Assembly: GCF_002895925.1 (NCBI RefSeq)
Contig: NZ_NWUO01000006.1
Location: forward strand, 186,001-250,000
Direction of reading: 5' to 3'
Length of the DNA: 64,000 bases
Source: Mixta theicola
Lineage (GTDB): Bacteria; Pseudomonadota; Gammaproteobacteria; Enterobacterales; Enterobacteriaceae
Shown: positions 1-10,177 of the stretch, piece after piece
How the letters are laid out: each line of letters begins with the position of its first letter
Numbering within the stretch: the first letter of the stretch is position 1
Notes under the pieces: generated by a model
Seen by the model: only the letters and a program-made list of their open reading frames with translations
What the model was told of the DNA's origin: nothing
Database searches by the model: none
Program-made: the position numbers and the translations under genes

Positions 1-172
1 TGGGCGGGAAATTACGCCGGGCAGCGCATGGCATGGACGCATTCCTGCCGGTATCGCCACGTCTGACGTCCTGAATATTGAATTTACGCTTGTGGGAAGA
101 GTTACCCAGGGAATGGCGGCGGGGACGCGCCTGCTGGATACCCTGACCGCCGTCATTACGCCGGAAATTTAA
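1..172 (+). CDS. 3' end of a probable class 5 pilus subunit or adhesin (partial)
   Basis: An open frame enters from the left edge and ends at TAA 170-172, giving about 56 C-terminal residues that finish in TAVITPEI. The last strand, with a Gly-rich turn followed by alternating hydrophobic residues ending in VITP, matches the C-terminus of the next protein (VIVTPSV). This is the pattern expected of a donor-strand-complemented pilin-like fold in CS1/CFA-I pili. The gap to the next gene is only 12 bp and holds its AGGAG ribosome site, so the two are probably in one operon. Spore coat U-like (SCPU) proteins have similar C-termini, so the exact role (tip adhesin, minor or major subunit) cannot be fixed from this fragment. 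Being a coding fragment is likely; the function is an inference. Confidence 0.55.
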   Translation, partial: GREITPGSAWHGRIPAGIATSDVLNIEFTLVGRVTQGMAAGTRLLDTLTAVITPEI

Positions 173-184
173 CAGGAGTACAGA

Positions 185-691
185 ATGAAATACTTATCGT
201 TACCGGCCATGCTGATTTTTATGACGATCGCTTCGGCACAGGCGGCAAGGTCGGTAAAAACCACTATCGACATCGTTGCTGAGATCAATACCAGCGTGCG
301 GGTTTATGTAGAGGGTCAGGATGTCACCAACGGCGTGATCAGCCTGCGGCTGGAAGATAAAAACGGCTATATGAGCGGCGTAACGCCAGCGTTTCAGTTT
401 GTCGGTAACGCCAGCGGGGTTTCACTGATGCTGTATGCGCCCTCTGGCGGTGGCCTGCTGTCGGAGAATAATGATCTGATGAAGCTTAATAACGCCTGGA
501 TTCGCAGCGATGGCCAGGAAGTTTCCAGCGCCTACCCGCTTAATAATCAACCGGTTTATCCCACGCTTCAGGATATTCCGGATATGCAGCAAGGGGTTAA
601 AGTGCGCTTTTCTTCGGCTAATCGCAGCGAGACTTATCCATTGGGCAGCTACAGCGGCAGCTATGAGGTGATTGTTACGCCGTCCGTTTGA
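185..691 (+). CDS. Class 5 (CS1/CFA-I type) fimbrial subunit
   Basis: The 168-residue secreted protein has an N-terminal signal peptide of about 20 residues ending in SAQA and then a single beta-rich domain. The C-terminus (GSYSGSYEVIVTPSV) matches the conserved GxYSGxVSLxxT strand of CfaB/CblA-type pilins of the alternate chaperone-usher pathway. Such subunits polymerise on the outer surface through an alternate-family chaperone and usher, neither of which is visible here; they would lie to the left of the window. The ATG at 185 follows an AGGAG site. It is probably the last gene of the pilus operon, since the next gene (glpD) is on the other strand. It is of usual pilin length. It could be a minor rather than a major subunit, because the family signature is only partial. 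Confidence 0.65.
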   Translation: MKYLSLPAMLIFMTIASAQAARSVKTTIDIVAEINTSVRVYVEGQDVTNGVISLRLEDKNGYMSGVTPAFQFVGNASGVSLMLYAPSGGGLLSENNDLMKLNNAWIRSDGQEVSSAYPLNNQPVYPTLQDIPDMQQGVKVRFSSANRSETYPLGSYSGSYEVIVTPSV

Positions 692-704
692 CGAAGGAGT
701 TGAC

Positions 705-729
705 CGTACCCGACGCCATGTCGGGTACG
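705..729. repeat. Perfect 10-bp inverted repeat between pilus gene and glpD
   Basis: CGTACCCGAC (705-714) and GTCGGGTACG (720-729) form a perfect stem with a 5-nt loop in the 88-bp gap between two convergent genes. No T-run follows on either strand, so it is not a canonical terminator, but it may stop transcription or protect 3' ends. One arm (GTCGGGTACG) recurs at 12288-12297 after malQ. Confidence 0.6.
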
Positions 730-779
730 AAAAGCGCAGCGGGCCGCTGGAGGAAACTGAAGGCAGCGGCCCTGATAGT

Positions 780-2288
780 TTACGAAGCCAGCGAGAGCGT
801 CGGCTTTTTGCCGTGCGCTTCCAGCCACTGCACCACCCGCGCCTGCTGCGCCTTATTCAGCCACATGCCAAGCTTGGTACGGCGCCAGATGGCGTCGTCC
901 AGTTCGCGCACCCATTCGTTTTTCATCAGATAGCGCAGTTCGGCCTCATAGAAATCGTGGCCGAAATCTTCGCCCAGATCCGTCAGGGAAGCGGCGTTCT
1001 GTAAAATCAGCTCGCTGTTGCTGCCGTAGGTGCGGGCGTAATGTCGCGCCATGCCTTCGCTAATAAAGGGATAACGACGACGCAGGCTGGCAGCATAATC
1101 TTCACGCGTACCGGCAATATCGCCGCCCGGCAGCACCGCCGTTTTGGTCCAGGCCGGGCCGATATTAGCGTAATATTTCGCCAGCTTCTCCATCGCATGT
1201 TCAGCCAGCTTGCGGTAGGTGGTCAGCTTGCCGCCGAATACCGACAGCAGCGGCGCTTTGCCCGCATCGTCACGCACATCCAGCGTGTAATCGCGGGTAA
1301 TCGCCTGCGGTGAATCGGATTCGTCGTCACACAGCGGACGCACGCCGGAGTAGGTCCAGACAATATCGCTACGATCCAGCTGCTTCTTAAAGTGCGCGTT
1401 ATACACTTTCAGCAGATAAGCGATCTCGTTATCGTCAATTTTTACCTGTTTAGGGTCGCCTTTATATTCCACGTCGGTGGTGCCGATAATGGAAAACTCA
1501 TCCATCCACGGAATAACGAAAACGATACGATGATCTTCGTTCTGCAGAATGTACGCCTGTTTTTCCGTGTGAACGCGCGGCACCACAATGTGGCTGCCTT
1601 TAATCAGGCGAATGCCGTAAGGTGATTTCAGCTTCAGGCCGTCATCAAACAGCTGTTTAACCCACGGGCCAGCGGCGTTCACCAGACCTTTGGCGCGCCA
1701 GAGCAAGGTTTTACCGCTATCGGCATCTTCCGCTTCGACCATCCACAGGCCGTCTTCGCGCCAGGCGCGGGTAACGCGGGTGCGGGTACGCACCTCACCG
1801 CCGCGTTTCACCACTTCCTGAGCGTTCAGCACCACCAGACGAGCATCGTCCACCCAACAGTCGGAATATTCGAAACCGCGCGTAATTTCCGGTTTCATCA
1901 CGGAATTCGCGCCGAAACGCAACCCTTTACTGCCCGGCAGACTGGTGCGTTTGCCCAAATGGTCATACATAAACAGACCGGTACGGATCATCCATGCCGG
2001 ACGTAAATGCGGACGATGCGGCAGGCGGAAGCGCATGGGGAAGGCGATATGCGGAGCCATTTTCAGCAGCACTTCACGTTCGGCCAGCGCTTCGCTGACC
2101 AGACGGAATTCATAATGTTCAAGGTAGCGCAGGCCGCCGTGAATAAGCTTTGAGCTGGCGGAAGAGGTCGCGCAAGCCAGATCCTGCGCCTCCAGCATCA
2201 GCACTGACAGTCCGCGTCCTGCGGCGTCGGCCGCAATACCGGCACCGTTGATGCCGCCGCCGATAACGATCAGATCTTTGGTTTCCAC
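780..2288 (-). CDS. glpD: Aerobic glycerol-3-phosphate dehydrogenase GlpD
   Basis: A 502-residue membrane-associated flavoprotein that oxidises sn-glycerol-3-phosphate to dihydroxyacetone phosphate and passes electrons to ubiquinone. It is near-identical to E. coli GlpD (501 residues) along its length. An FAD-binding Rossmann motif (IGGGINGAG, about residues 9-17) stands at the N-terminus, followed by the conserved blocks SSKLIHGGLRYLE and SVFGGKLTTYRKLAEH. The GTG at 2288 is chosen because the protein then begins (M)ETKDLIVIGGG as in E. coli and a GGGGAG ribosome site lies just upstream. An ATG 17 codons further upstream (2339) is in frame but lies inside the GlpR operator. The divergent neighbour is glpEGR, whose product GlpR should repress this gene. 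Confidence 0.97.
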   Translation of the reverse strand: METKDLIVIGGGINGAGIAADAAGRGLSVLMLEAQDLACATSSASSKLIHGGLRYLEHYEFRLVSEALAEREVLLKMAPHIAFPMRFRLPHRPHLRPAWMIRTGLFMYDHLGKRTSLPGSKGLRFGANSVMKPEITRGFEYSDCWVDDARLVVLNAQEVVKRGGEVRTRTRVTRAWREDGLWMVEAEDADSGKTLLWRAKGLVNAAGPWVKQLFDDGLKLKSPYGIRLIKGSHIVVPRVHTEKQAYILQNEDHRIVFVIPWMDEFSIIGTTDVEYKGDPKQVKIDDNEIAYLLKVYNAHFKKQLDRSDIVWTYSGVRPLCDDESDSPQAITRDYTLDVRDDAGKAPLLSVFGGKLTTYRKLAEHAMEKLAKYYANIGPAWTKTAVLPGGDIAGTREDYAASLRRRYPFISEGMARHYARTYGSNSELILQNAASLTDLGEDFGHDFYEAELRYLMKNEWVRELDDAIWRRTKLGMWLNKAQQARVVQWLEAHGKKPTLSLAS

Positions 2289-2320
2289 GTCTTCTCCCCC
2301 GATGTTCGGAATAGTTCGTC

Positions 2321-2340
2321 TATGTTCGTTTTCGAGCATA
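2321..2340 (-). promoter_or_regulatory. GlpR operator upstream of glpD
   Basis: The palindrome TATGTTCGTTTTCGAGCATA fits the GlpR consensus WATKYTCGWW-WWCGAVMATW at every position. A partial half-site (GATGTTCGGA) is abutted at 2301-2310, as in the tandem operators of E. coli glpD. The palindrome is centred about 40 bp before the GTG start, suited to repression of glpD; a TATTAT -10-like element lies at its upstream edge (about 2342-2350, minus strand). The gene for GlpR itself is 1.5 kb away at 3850. Confidence 0.85.
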
Positions 2341-2568
2341 ATAATAATCGCAAACCAACATTGACGCCAGCTTTAACCTAATAAAAACAGCTTAGCGTGA
2401 TTCAGTTAACATAATTCTCCGCGTCGGGCGGCGTTAACCTTGCTGTTGGTTGGGTTATAGTTCCATCGCTTCGCGTTACAATAGGCAACTTCACGGCTGA
2501 AAGGCGGCGCGGATATGTCGTTCGAGCCTGCAATCGGCTTATCGCACCTCGTTGATTTGGAACCCGCT

Positions 2569-2898
2569 ATGGAACAATTTGAATGCATCAGCGTCGATAT
2601 GGCGCAACAACAACTGACTGAAGGCGAAGCGCTGCTGGTCGATATTCGCGATCCGCAAAGTTTCGCGGCGGGACATGCCAAAGGGGCTTTCCACCTGACG
2701 AATGGCACGCTGAACAATTTTATGCAGCAGGCCGATTTTGATAAGCCGGTGCTGGTGATGTGCTATCACGGCAACAGCAGCAAAGGGGCGGCGCAGTATC
2801 TGATCCAGCAGGGATTTGAGCAGGTGTATAGCATTGACGGCGGTTTTGACGCCTGGCGTGTAGCCTTCCCGCAGCTGGTTGAGGCGCAAGCGGAGTAA
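2569..2898 (+). CDS. glpE: Thiosulfate sulfurtransferase GlpE
   Basis: A 109-residue single-domain rhodanese that transfers sulfane sulfur from thiosulfate to cyanide or thioredoxin in the cytoplasm. The active-site loop CYHGNSS places the catalytic cysteine at residue 65, as in E. coli GlpE (108 residues). The ATG at 2569 gives MEQFECISV, aligning with E. coli MDQFECINV; the longer frame from 2515 adds 18 residues not found in the family. It is the first gene of glpEGR, 31 bp before glpG. Its link to glycerol metabolism is by operon only; its physiological sulfur acceptor is not settled. Confidence 0.95.
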   Translation: MEQFECISVDMAQQQLTEGEALLVDIRDPQSFAAGHAKGAFHLTNGTLNNFMQQADFDKPVLVMCYHGNSSKGAAQYLIQQGFEQVYSIDGGFDAWRVAFPQLVEAQAE

Positions 2899-2929
2899 GC
2901 GTCGCCTTACAAATCTCAGGAAACGGGCA

Positions 2930-3757
2930 ATGATACAACTGACTCAGTTCAATAATCCGCGTATGGCGCAGGCGTTTGTTGACTATATGGCTACGCGCGG
3001 CGTTACCCTGCATATCAAAAAGGAAGAACAGTTTATCCTGCTGCTGGAGGATGAGACGAAACTGGTCATGGTCGAAAACGAACTTGAACAGTTTGTTCGC
3101 GATCCTTTTCATCCGCGCTATCAGGCCGCCAGCTGGCAGAGCGGCACCACGGATAGCGGATTACACTATCAGCGCGACAGCCTGCTGACTAACCTGCGTC
3201 AGCGCGCCGGGCCGCTCACTATCCTGCTGGGCATCGCCTGTATCGCCGTTTTCATTCTGATGCAGATTGTCGGCGATCGCACCGCGCTCGCCTGGATGGC
3301 GTGGCCGGCGGACAGCTCGCAATATTTCCAGCTCTGGCGCTGGTTCAGCCATGCGCTGCTGCATTTTTCCCTGCTGCACCTGGTGTTTAATCTGTTGTGG
3401 TGGTGGTATATCGGCGGAGCGGTGGAAAAGCGGCTGGGCAGCGGCAAGCTGTTTGTCATCGCCCTGATTTCCGCCTTATTAAGCGGCTGGATGCAGGCCA
3501 AATTCAGCGGCGTCTGGTTCGGTGGGCTCTCCGGCGTGGTGTATGCGCTGATGGGCTATGCGTGGCTGCGGGGCGAGCGCGATCCCGAAAGTGGTATTTT
3601 CCTGGAGCGCGGTTTGATGGCTTTCGCTATTCTGTGGCTGGTCATGGGTTATTTTGGCACATTTGGCCTGTCGATTGCTAACGCCGCGCACGTCACCGGC
3701 CTGATGGTGGGGCTGGCGATGGCGTTTGTTGATACGCGCCGGGTGAATAAACGCTGA
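2930..3757 (+). CDS. glpG: Rhomboid intramembrane serine protease GlpG
   Basis: A 275-residue inner-membrane protease cleaving substrates within transmembrane segments. The cytosolic N-terminal domain (about 1-85) precedes six helices. The catalytic dyad is Ser201 in [13 protein letters not shown] and His254 in NAAHVTG, with His150 and Asn154 of the oxyanion region in HLVFN, all at the same numbers as in E. coli GlpG. The ATG at 2930 gives [20 protein letters not shown], aligning with the E. coli start; the in-frame ATG at 2879 lies inside glpE and is not supported. It lies 31 bp after glpE and 92 bp before glpR, in one operon. Confidence 0.97.
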   Translation: MIQLTQFNNPRMAQAFVDYMATRGVTLHIKKEEQFILLLEDETKLVMVENELEQFVRDPFHPRYQAASWQSGTTDSGLHYQRDSLLTNLRQRAGPLTILLGIACIAVFILMQIVGDRTALAWMAWPADSSQYFQLWRWFSHALLHFSLLHLVFNLLWWWYIGGAVEKRLGSGKLFVIALISALLSGWMQAKFSGVWFGGLSGVVYALMGYAWLRGERDPESGIFLERGLMAFAILWLVMGYFGTFGLSIANAAHVTGLMVGLAMAFVDTRRVNKR

Positions 3758-3849
3758 TGCCTGTAGCATCAGCCCGGCGCAGGCCGCTGGCAAAAGCCGT
3801 GGAATCGTGTTGCTGCGGCCTGATGTCGCGCGACTAACAGGAGATTTAT

Positions 3850-4608
3850 GTGAAGCAGACGCAACGTCATGACGCCATTATCGAGCTGGTTCGGCGTCAG
3901 GGATATGTAAGTACCGAAGAGCTGGTGGAGCATTTTGACGTCAGTCCGCAGACTATTCGCCGCGATCTAAACGATCTGGCCGATCAGAACAAAATACAGC
4001 GGCATCACGGTGGCGCGGCGCTGCCTTCCAGTTCGGAAAATACCGCCTGGCAGGATCGTAAAATGATGTGGTCGGCGGAAAAGGCGCGGATCGCGCAACG
4101 CGTGGCCAGCCAGATCCCCGACGGGGCGACCCTGTTTATTGATATTGGCACCACGCCGGAAGCGGTGGCGCACGCGTTGATGAACCATAACGATCTGCGC
4201 ATCGTGACCAATAACCTGAATGTTGCCACGCTGCTGATGACGAAGCCCGATTTCCGCTTAATTATCGCCGGTGGCGAAGTGCGTACGCGTGACGGCGGCA
4301 TTATGGGAGAAGCCACGCTCGATTTTATCTCCCAGTTCCGGCTTGATTACGGCATTCTCGGCATCAGCGGCATCGATATGGACGGCTCGCTGCTGGAGTT
4401 TGACTATCACGAAGTGCGCACCAAGCGGGCGATTATTGAAAACTCGCGCTGTGCGATGCTGGTTGCCGACCACTCTAAATTTGGCCGCAACGCGATGGTT
4501 AACTTAGGAAATATGAGCCTGGTGGATTATCTGTTCACCAATGAAATGCCGCCCGCCAGCGTGTTGAAAGTGATTGAACAGCACGAAGTCCATCTGGAAC
4601 TGTGCTGA
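3850..4608 (+). CDS. glpR: Glycerol-3-phosphate regulon repressor GlpR
   Basis: A 252-residue DeoR-family repressor, the same length as E. coli GlpR. The N-terminal winged helix-turn-helix (about residues 3-56, with VSPQTIRRDLNDL as recognition part) precedes a DeoR sugar-phosphate sensor domain with the motifs FIDIGTTPEA and TNNLNVA that should bind glycerol-3-phosphate. The start is GTG at 3850, set in ATGTGA, with an AACAGGAGA ribosome site seven bases upstream. It is last in glpEGR and ends 27 bp from the convergent malT. It should act on the consensus operator before glpD. Confidence 0.95.
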   Translation: MKQTQRHDAIIELVRRQGYVSTEELVEHFDVSPQTIRRDLNDLADQNKIQRHHGGAALPSSSENTAWQDRKMMWSAEKARIAQRVASQIPDGATLFIDIGTTPEAVAHALMNHNDLRIVTNNLNVATLLMTKPDFRLIIAGGEVRTRDGGIMGEATLDFISQFRLDYGILGISGIDMDGSLLEFDYHEVRTKRAIIENSRCAMLVADHSKFGRNAMVNLGNMSLVDYLFTNEMPPASVLKVIEQHEVHLELC

Positions 4609-4635
4609 GACCACGCCATCGCCCCGTATTAAACT

Positions 4636-7353
4636 TTACGCCACGCTCATGCCCATCAGGTGCAGCAAATGCTGCGCCTGCTGCACCGCTTCCTGCCGAT
4701 GCATTACGCCCAGTTTCTGATACAGATTGCGGATATGGGTTTTGATGGTGGTTTGCGCCACTTCCAGCTCGCCAGCAATTTGATCGTTGCTGTAACCGGA
4801 GTAGATCAGCCCCAGCACCTGCCATTCGCGCTGCGTCAGCGGGCTGGTGCGGATCAGTTCCGGCACCTGCGGATGCGTCAGCAGGCGGCTGACAAAGCTT
4901 TCATCGAAATGCGCGAACTTATGGCGATGGTGCTGATTAATATCGCGCAAAATGCGCTGCGCCCGGTGCTGCTCCAGCTCCGGCAGCGTGTGCAGCTGCA
5001 ACAGCTGACGCAGCTGCTGCGCCATGGTTTCGCCTTCAATCACGAAGTGACTGATAAAGCCGGTGCGGTTCGCCAGCGTCAGCGCCTCAATCAGCGCCTG
5101 CTGGGCTTCGCTTTTACGCCCGGTTTGCCAGTAAAGCGCGTTAAGCAGCAGCAAATTACGATTCAGATCGCTGGTCAGCCGTAGCCGCCGCGCGCTTTCA
5201 TTCAGCTCATCCAGCACCACTTCGGCTTCATCATACTGGCCCAACAGAATCTGGACGCGAGCGATATTGCGCCACTGGCCCTGCAAAAAATGGTTATCGG
5301 CGGTGGCCGGTTTAGGCGTCAGCCGCAGCCAGTTAGCCGCCGCGACTTTATCGTTGGTCAGCTGCCAGTAAATAACGCGCGGCTTATCAGCGTTTGTCAC
5401 CCAGTCGCTGTGATACTGACCGTTGCCCAGCAGGTTTTCGCAGCGGATCAAATGACGCCGCGCATTATCCAGATCGCCACGCGCCAGCGCGCATTTCGCC
5501 AGCATCGCCAGGCATTGTAACTGCTGCTGCGGCTGGAAGTTAGCCAGCACTTCCAGCCCTTTACGGGCGATCTCTTCTGCCTCGTCGAGGCGCGCCCACG
5601 ACCACAGCAATTGCGAGCGAATGCGCAGCAGGAACTCATGCATCGGCAGCTGTTCCAGCCCTTCTTCTTTGATCAGCGCAAAGGCTTTTTCCTGCATATC
5701 GTAAGCGGTCTGTAGAAAGCCCTGCGCCAGCACGATTTCGCTCTGCTGCAGCAATGCCCAGAGCGTGTAATGGCAGCTGCTATAGTGGCGCGCCATTTCA
5801 TCGGTCTGCTGCATGGTCGCCAGCGCCGCCTCCAGCTGGCCCTGACAGTGCAGGACTTCCCCTTTTACCGAGGTGGCGACAATGCGGCTGTAGTAGTTAG
5901 CCAGCGGCAGGTTAGCCAGCGCCTGATTGGCCAGCAGCTCCGCCTCTTCGGGTTTCCCGGCGTTAATCGCCACCTGCGCGCGTAGCGCATCAAACTCGGC
6001 GCTTAGCACTGCATCGATAGCGATCTGCTGTCGCGTCATCTCCTCTTCAGCGCGCGCCAGCAGAAGGTTCACTTCGCCGTAGCGATGCTGGCTTTGCGCC
6101 AGCCAGGCCTGCAGCAGGATCAGCCGGGGATTATCTACCAGCAGCTGCCACGGCAGCGCCTTCAGCCCCTCTTCCAGCAGCGCCAGCTCGCTGTGGTTAA
6201 ACAGTGACCAGGCGTGATGCAGCAGGATGTCGCGCAGCAGCAGAGTATCTTCCGCCGCCAGCGCATGATGAATAGCTTCGCCAGCGTAGCCGAGCGCCAT
6301 CCAGCCCTCCGCCGCCGCCCGATGCAGCTGATGCAGTTCGCTGCTTAGCTCCCACTGACAGCGCTGGCGTAAAAAGCTGGCGAACAGCGGATGAAAGTTA
6401 AACCATTTTCCGCTGTCATCCATGCGCTGCAAAAACAGGCCCTGACGCTCGGTCTCTTCCAGCCGCAGCTGCGCATTTTCTTCGCCGGTCAGGTGGGCAA
6501 TCAGCATATTGTTCATTGAACGCAGCACGGAACTGCGTAACAAAAAGTTGCGCGTCGCGTTATCCACGCAGTCCAGCACCTCATCCACCAGATAATCAGA
6601 AAGGTGGCTGGCGTTAATCCCCGCCAGTCGCTGGGCGGAATGATGCGTAGGGGTATTGGACTGGCGCTCCGTCAGGGCGATCAGCTGTAGCGCGGTCGCC
6701 CAGCCGGCGACTTCATCGCACAGCCGCTGGGAATCATCCGCGCCAATCGGCCGCTGCAGACGGCGGTCAAAAAACTGCTTCGCCTCCTGCGGCGTAAAGG
6801 CCAGCGACTGGCTGTTAATCTCCAGCAGCTGCTCGCGTACGCGCAGGTTAGCGATGCCCAGCGAGGGCAAATTCCGCGACAGAATAATCAGCGTCAGGTT
6901 TTCTGGCTGATGACGAATAAAAAAGCGCATCGCCTGATGGACGGCATCGTTAGTCAGCAGATGATAATCGTCAATCACCAGGTAAAGCGGCCGATGCCAT
7001 TCGGAGAGCTCCACGAACAGCTGGGAAAAGAGCGCGCTGAGGCTGGCATACTGACGTTTTTGCGCCAGCGCTTCGCTACGCGAGCAGTGCCCGTCGGTGG
7101 CCTGCTGTACCGCGGCCATAAAATAGTTAGCGAAGCGTTCCGGGTAGTTATCGCTTTCGTCCAGCGAATACCAACCGAGATTGCTTTTATCCGCTGCCCA
7201 CTGTGCCATCAGCGTCGTTTTGCCATAGCCGGCAGGGCTGCTGATCAGAGCTAAACGGTAGTGCGCAATGTTCGCAAGCCTGGCTATCAAACGCTCCCGA
7301 ACAATGGTGTTCTGAAGCCGCAGAGGACGGCTGAGTTTCGATGGTATCAGCAT
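4636..7353 (-). CDS. malT: Maltose regulon transcriptional activator MalT
   Basis: A 905-residue STAND-class activator (E. coli 901) that multimerises with ATP and maltotriose and activates mal promoters. A Walker A motif (SPAGYGKTT, residues 39-47) begins the NOD module, a Walker B-like LVIDDYH follows, a central TPR-like superhelix binds inducer, and a C-terminal LuxR-type helix-turn-helix (about 835-895, [17 protein letters not shown]) binds DNA. Identity with E. coli is clear throughout. It is transcribed away from malPQ across a 368-bp control region, as in E. coli. Its 3' end faces glpR with only 27 bp between stops. Confidence 0.97.
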   Translation of the reverse strand: MLIPSKLSRPLRLQNTIVRERLIARLANIAHYRLALISSPAGYGKTTLMAQWAADKSNLGWYSLDESDNYPERFANYFMAAVQQATDGHCSRSEALAQKRQYASLSALFSQLFVELSEWHRPLYLVIDDYHLLTNDAVHQAMRFFIRHQPENLTLIILSRNLPSLGIANLRVREQLLEINSQSLAFTPQEAKQFFDRRLQRPIGADDSQRLCDEVAGWATALQLIALTERQSNTPTHHSAQRLAGINASHLSDYLVDEVLDCVDNATRNFLLRSSVLRSMNNMLIAHLTGEENAQLRLEETERQGLFLQRMDDSGKWFNFHPLFASFLRQRCQWELSSELHQLHRAAAEGWMALGYAGEAIHHALAAEDTLLLRDILLHHAWSLFNHSELALLEEGLKALPWQLLVDNPRLILLQAWLAQSQHRYGEVNLLLARAEEEMTRQQIAIDAVLSAEFDALRAQVAINAGKPEEAELLANQALANLPLANYYSRIVATSVKGEVLHCQGQLEAALATMQQTDEMARHYSSCHYTLWALLQQSEIVLAQGFLQTAYDMQEKAFALIKEEGLEQLPMHEFLLRIRSQLLWSWARLDEAEEIARKGLEVLANFQPQQQLQCLAMLAKCALARGDLDNARRHLIRCENLLGNGQYHSDWVTNADKPRVIYWQLTNDKVAAANWLRLTPKPATADNHFLQGQWRNIARVQILLGQYDEAEVVLDELNESARRLRLTSDLNRNLLLLNALYWQTGRKSEAQQALIEALTLANRTGFISHFVIEGETMAQQLRQLLQLHTLPELEQHRAQRILRDINQHHRHKFAHFDESFVSRLLTHPQVPELIRTSPLTQREWQVLGLIYSGYSNDQIAGELEVAQTTIKTHIRNLYQKLGVMHRQEAVQQAQHLLHLMGMSVA

Positions 7354-7721
7354 GGCGACACTTCACTGTGGTGAAATAGAAGGAAACGAAAAGAATTATT
7401 TTACGCTGCGTAATTAAGTAATTTCTGTCCTGGCGCGCGCTAATGCAAGAACGGTTTCTGACCAGACTTCATTAAGTTGCACTTCATCACATTTCCTTAT
7501 CATTTTTTGACATTTTTCGAACGAAAGCCAACAGATAACGGGCGGAAAGGCGCTTTTTTTATCACGCCGTCTTAAATTAACCCGTCAGCGATCACAATTT
7601 TGCCTACGCCCTGCGGCTCCTCCCTGTGGAACCCGGCTGCGGGAGGATGCCGCCGAACGGGGTTAACGTCAGCATATGTATTAATTTTTTGCGAACCATT
7701 TACTTACCGGAAGAGATTCGT
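7354..7721. promoter_or_regulatory. malT-malP divergent control region with MalT boxes
   Basis: The 368-bp gap holds both promoters. Near malP, two elements match the MalT box core GGGAGGA: CTCCTCCC at 7617-7624 (the box read on the minus strand) and GGGAGGAT at 7641-7648 (plus strand). Together they form an inverted pair 16 bp apart, 75-105 bp before the malP start. The rest is AT-rich, with a T-run at 7554-7561. No clear CRP palindrome was found, although GATCACAAT (7590-7598) resembles a half-site. The MalT boxes are inferred from the family consensus. Confidence 0.6.
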
Positions 7722-10127
7722 ATGTCGCAGCAAAAATTCAATAAGTCACGTTTTGAGGCGGCGTTAACGCGCCAGTGGCAACACCTGGGGCTGAGCAGCG
7801 CTAGCGAAATGACCCGACATCAGTGGTGGCAAGCGGTCAGCGCGGCATTAGCCGAACTGTTGGCGGCCCAGCCGGTAGCGAAACCCGGCAGGCAGCAGCG
7901 CCACGTTAACTATCTTTCCATGGAGTTTCTGATTGGTCGTCTGACCGGTAATAACCTGATTAACCTTGGCTGGTATGACGAGGTAAAAGCATTGCTCGCG
8001 CAGCAGGGGATCGCGCTTAGCGATCTGCTGGAGGAAGAGGTCGATCCGGCGCTGGGCAACGGCGGTCTGGGACGGCTGGCGGCCTGCTATCTTGATTCGA
8101 TGGCGACGGTCGGCCAGGCAGCTATCGGTTACGGGCTTAACTATCAGTACGGCCTGTTCCGTCAGTCTTTCGACGACGGTCAGCAGCGCGAGGCGCCGGA
8201 TGACTGGCAACGCGCCTGTTATCCGTGGTTCCGCCATAACGCCGCGCTGGATGTAGAGGTCGGCATCGGCGGTAAAGTGTTAAAAAACAGCGACGGCTCC
8301 CTGCGCTGGGAACCGGCGTTTATACTGCGCGGCGAAGCCTGGGATCTGCCGGTTATCGGCTATCGCAACGGCCTGGCGCAGCCGCTGCGTCTGTGGCAGG
8401 CGACTCATGCGCATCCGTTTGATTTAACGCTGTTTAACGACGGCAAATTCCTGCAGGCGGAGCAGCAGGGCATCGACGCGGCGAAGCTGACCAAAGTCCT
8501 CTATCCCAACGACAATCATCAGGAAGGCAAACGCCTGCGCCTGATGCAGCAGTATTTCCAGTGCGCCTGCTCGGTGGCAGATATTCTGCGCCGTCATCAT
8601 CAGGCGGGACGCCAGCTGGCGGAGCTGCCCGACTACGAGGTGATTCAGCTTAACGATACCCATCCGACCATCGCCATTCCGGAAATGCTGCGCGTGCTGC
8701 TGGATGAACATCAGCTAAGCTGGGATGAAGCCTGGCATATCACCAGCAACGTCTTCGCCTATACCAACCATACGCTGATGCCGGAGGCGCTGGAGCGCTG
8801 GGATGAACGCCTGGTGCGCTCGCTGTTGCCGCGTCATTTCGTCATTATCAAAGAGATCAACCAGCGCTTCAAAAAGCAGGTGGATAAGCAGTGGCCCGGC
8901 GATGAAAAAGTCTGGGAAAAAGTGGCGGTGCTGTACGATAAACAGGTGCGCATGGCGAACCTGTGCGTGGTCAGCGGCTTCGCGGTTAACGGCGTAGCGG
9001 CGCTGCATTCCGATCTGGTGGTGAAGGATCTCTTCCCGGAATATCACCAGCTGTGGCCGCATAAATTCTTTAACGTCACCAACGGCATTACGCCGCGCCG
9101 CTGGCTGAAACAGTGCAACCCGGCGCTGGCGACGCTGATTGATGAGACGCTGGGCAATAACGACTGGGTCACCCATCTGGACGCGCTAAAAGCGCTGGAG
9201 CCATACGCGGATGATCAAGCGTTCCGCCAGCGCTATCGCCAGATCAAACATGACAATAAACAGCGCCTGACTGACTATATCCGCCAGGTTACCGGCATTG
9301 AGGTTAATCCCGACGCGCTGTTTGATGTGCAAATCAAACGTCTGCATGAATATAAGCGTCAGCACCTTGGGCTGCTGCATATCCTGCACTGCTATCGTCA
9401 ACTGCGCGATAACCCGCAGCTGGACAAAGTGCCGCGCGTTTTCCTGTTTGGCGCAAAAGCCGCGCCCGGCTACTACCTGGCAAAAAACATTATCTATGCC
9501 ATTAATAAAGTGGCGCAGATGATCAATAACGATCCGCTTATTGGCGATCGGCTGAAGGTGGTGTTTATTCCGGATTATCGCATTACCGTCGCCGAGCTGA
9601 TGATCCCGGCGGCGGATCTTTCTGAGCAGATCTCCACGGCGGGCTATGAAGCTTCCGGCACCGGCAATATGAAGCTGGCCCTTAACGGCGCGCTGACTAT
9701 CGGCACGCTGGACGGCGCTAACGTGGAAATTGCCGAGCAGGTGGGCGAGGAAAATATCTTTATCTTCGGCAATACCGTGGATGAAGTTAAGGCATTGAAG
9801 GCCAAAGGCTACGATCCGAAAAAGCTGCGTAAGAAAGATAAGCATCTCGACGGATTACTGAAAGAGTTGGAAAAAGGCCATTTCAGCCACGGCGATAAAC
9901 ATGCGTTTGATCTGCTGCTGGAGAGCCTGACCAAAAATGGCGATCCGTGGCTGGTGCTGGCGGACTTTGCCGACTATATCGCCGCTCAGGAACGCGTTGA
10001 AGCGCTATGGCGCGATAAGGAAGCCTGGACGCGTACCGCGATTCTTAATACCGCGCGTACCGGTATGTTCAGTTCTGACCGCTCCATTCGCGATTATCAA
10101 CAGCGTATCTGGCAGAGCAAACGTTAA
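7722..10127 (+). CDS. malP: Maltodextrin phosphorylase MalP
   Basis: An 801-residue cytoplasmic GT35 glycogen-phosphorylase-family enzyme that phosphorolyses linear maltodextrins to glucose-1-phosphate. The pyridoxal-phosphate lysine (about Lys651) is in the conserved [15 protein letters not shown] block, with RLHEYKRQ and [13 protein letters not shown] nearby. The ATG at 7722 is chosen because it aligns [15 protein letters not shown] with the E. coli start and follows a GGAAGAG site; the frame is open 32 codons further upstream but that part crosses the MalT boxes. It is followed 50 bp later by malQ in the malPQ operon. Confidence 0.97.
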   Translation: MSQQKFNKSRFEAALTRQWQHLGLSSASEMTRHQWWQAVSAALAELLAAQPVAKPGRQQRHVNYLSMEFLIGRLTGNNLINLGWYDEVKALLAQQGIALSDLLEEEVDPALGNGGLGRLAACYLDSMATVGQAAIGYGLNYQYGLFRQSFDDGQQREAPDDWQRACYPWFRHNAALDVEVGIGGKVLKNSDGSLRWEPAFILRGEAWDLPVIGYRNGLAQPLRLWQATHAHPFDLTLFNDGKFLQAEQQGIDAAKLTKVLYPNDNHQEGKRLRLMQQYFQCACSVADILRRHHQAGRQLAELPDYEVIQLNDTHPTIAIPEMLRVLLDEHQLSWDEAWHITSNVFAYTNHTLMPEALERWDERLVRSLLPRHFVIIKEINQRFKKQVDKQWPGDEKVWEKVAVLYDKQVRMANLCVVSGFAVNGVAALHSDLVVKDLFPEYHQLWPHKFFNVTNGITPRRWLKQCNPALATLIDETLGNNDWVTHLDALKALEPYADDQAFRQRYRQIKHDNKQRLTDYIRQVTGIEVNPDALFDVQIKRLHEYKRQHLGLLHILHCYRQLRDNPQLDKVPRVFLFGAKAAPGYYLAKNIIYAINKVAQMINNDPLIGDRLKVVFIPDYRITVAELMIPAADLSEQISTAGYEASGTGNMKLALNGALTIGTLDGANVEIAEQVGEENIFIFGNTVDEVKALKAKGYDPKKLRKKDKHLDGLLKELEKGHFSHGDKHAFDLLLESLTKNGDPWLVLADFADYIAAQERVEALWRDKEAWTRTAILNTARTGMFSSDRSIRDYQQRIWQSKR

Positions 10128-10177
10128 AGACGGGCGGCGCAGGCCGCTCAGGATAGAAGACGGATTCAGGAAGCGTT

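Noticed and set aside
672-1313. Plus-strand frames opposite the glpD 3' half
   Set aside because: They are antisense to a strongly conserved gene, with Arg/His-rich translations and no ribosome site.
7626-7721. N-terminal extension of malP
   Set aside because: It would translate the MalT boxes; E. coli alignment and a ribosome site support 7722.
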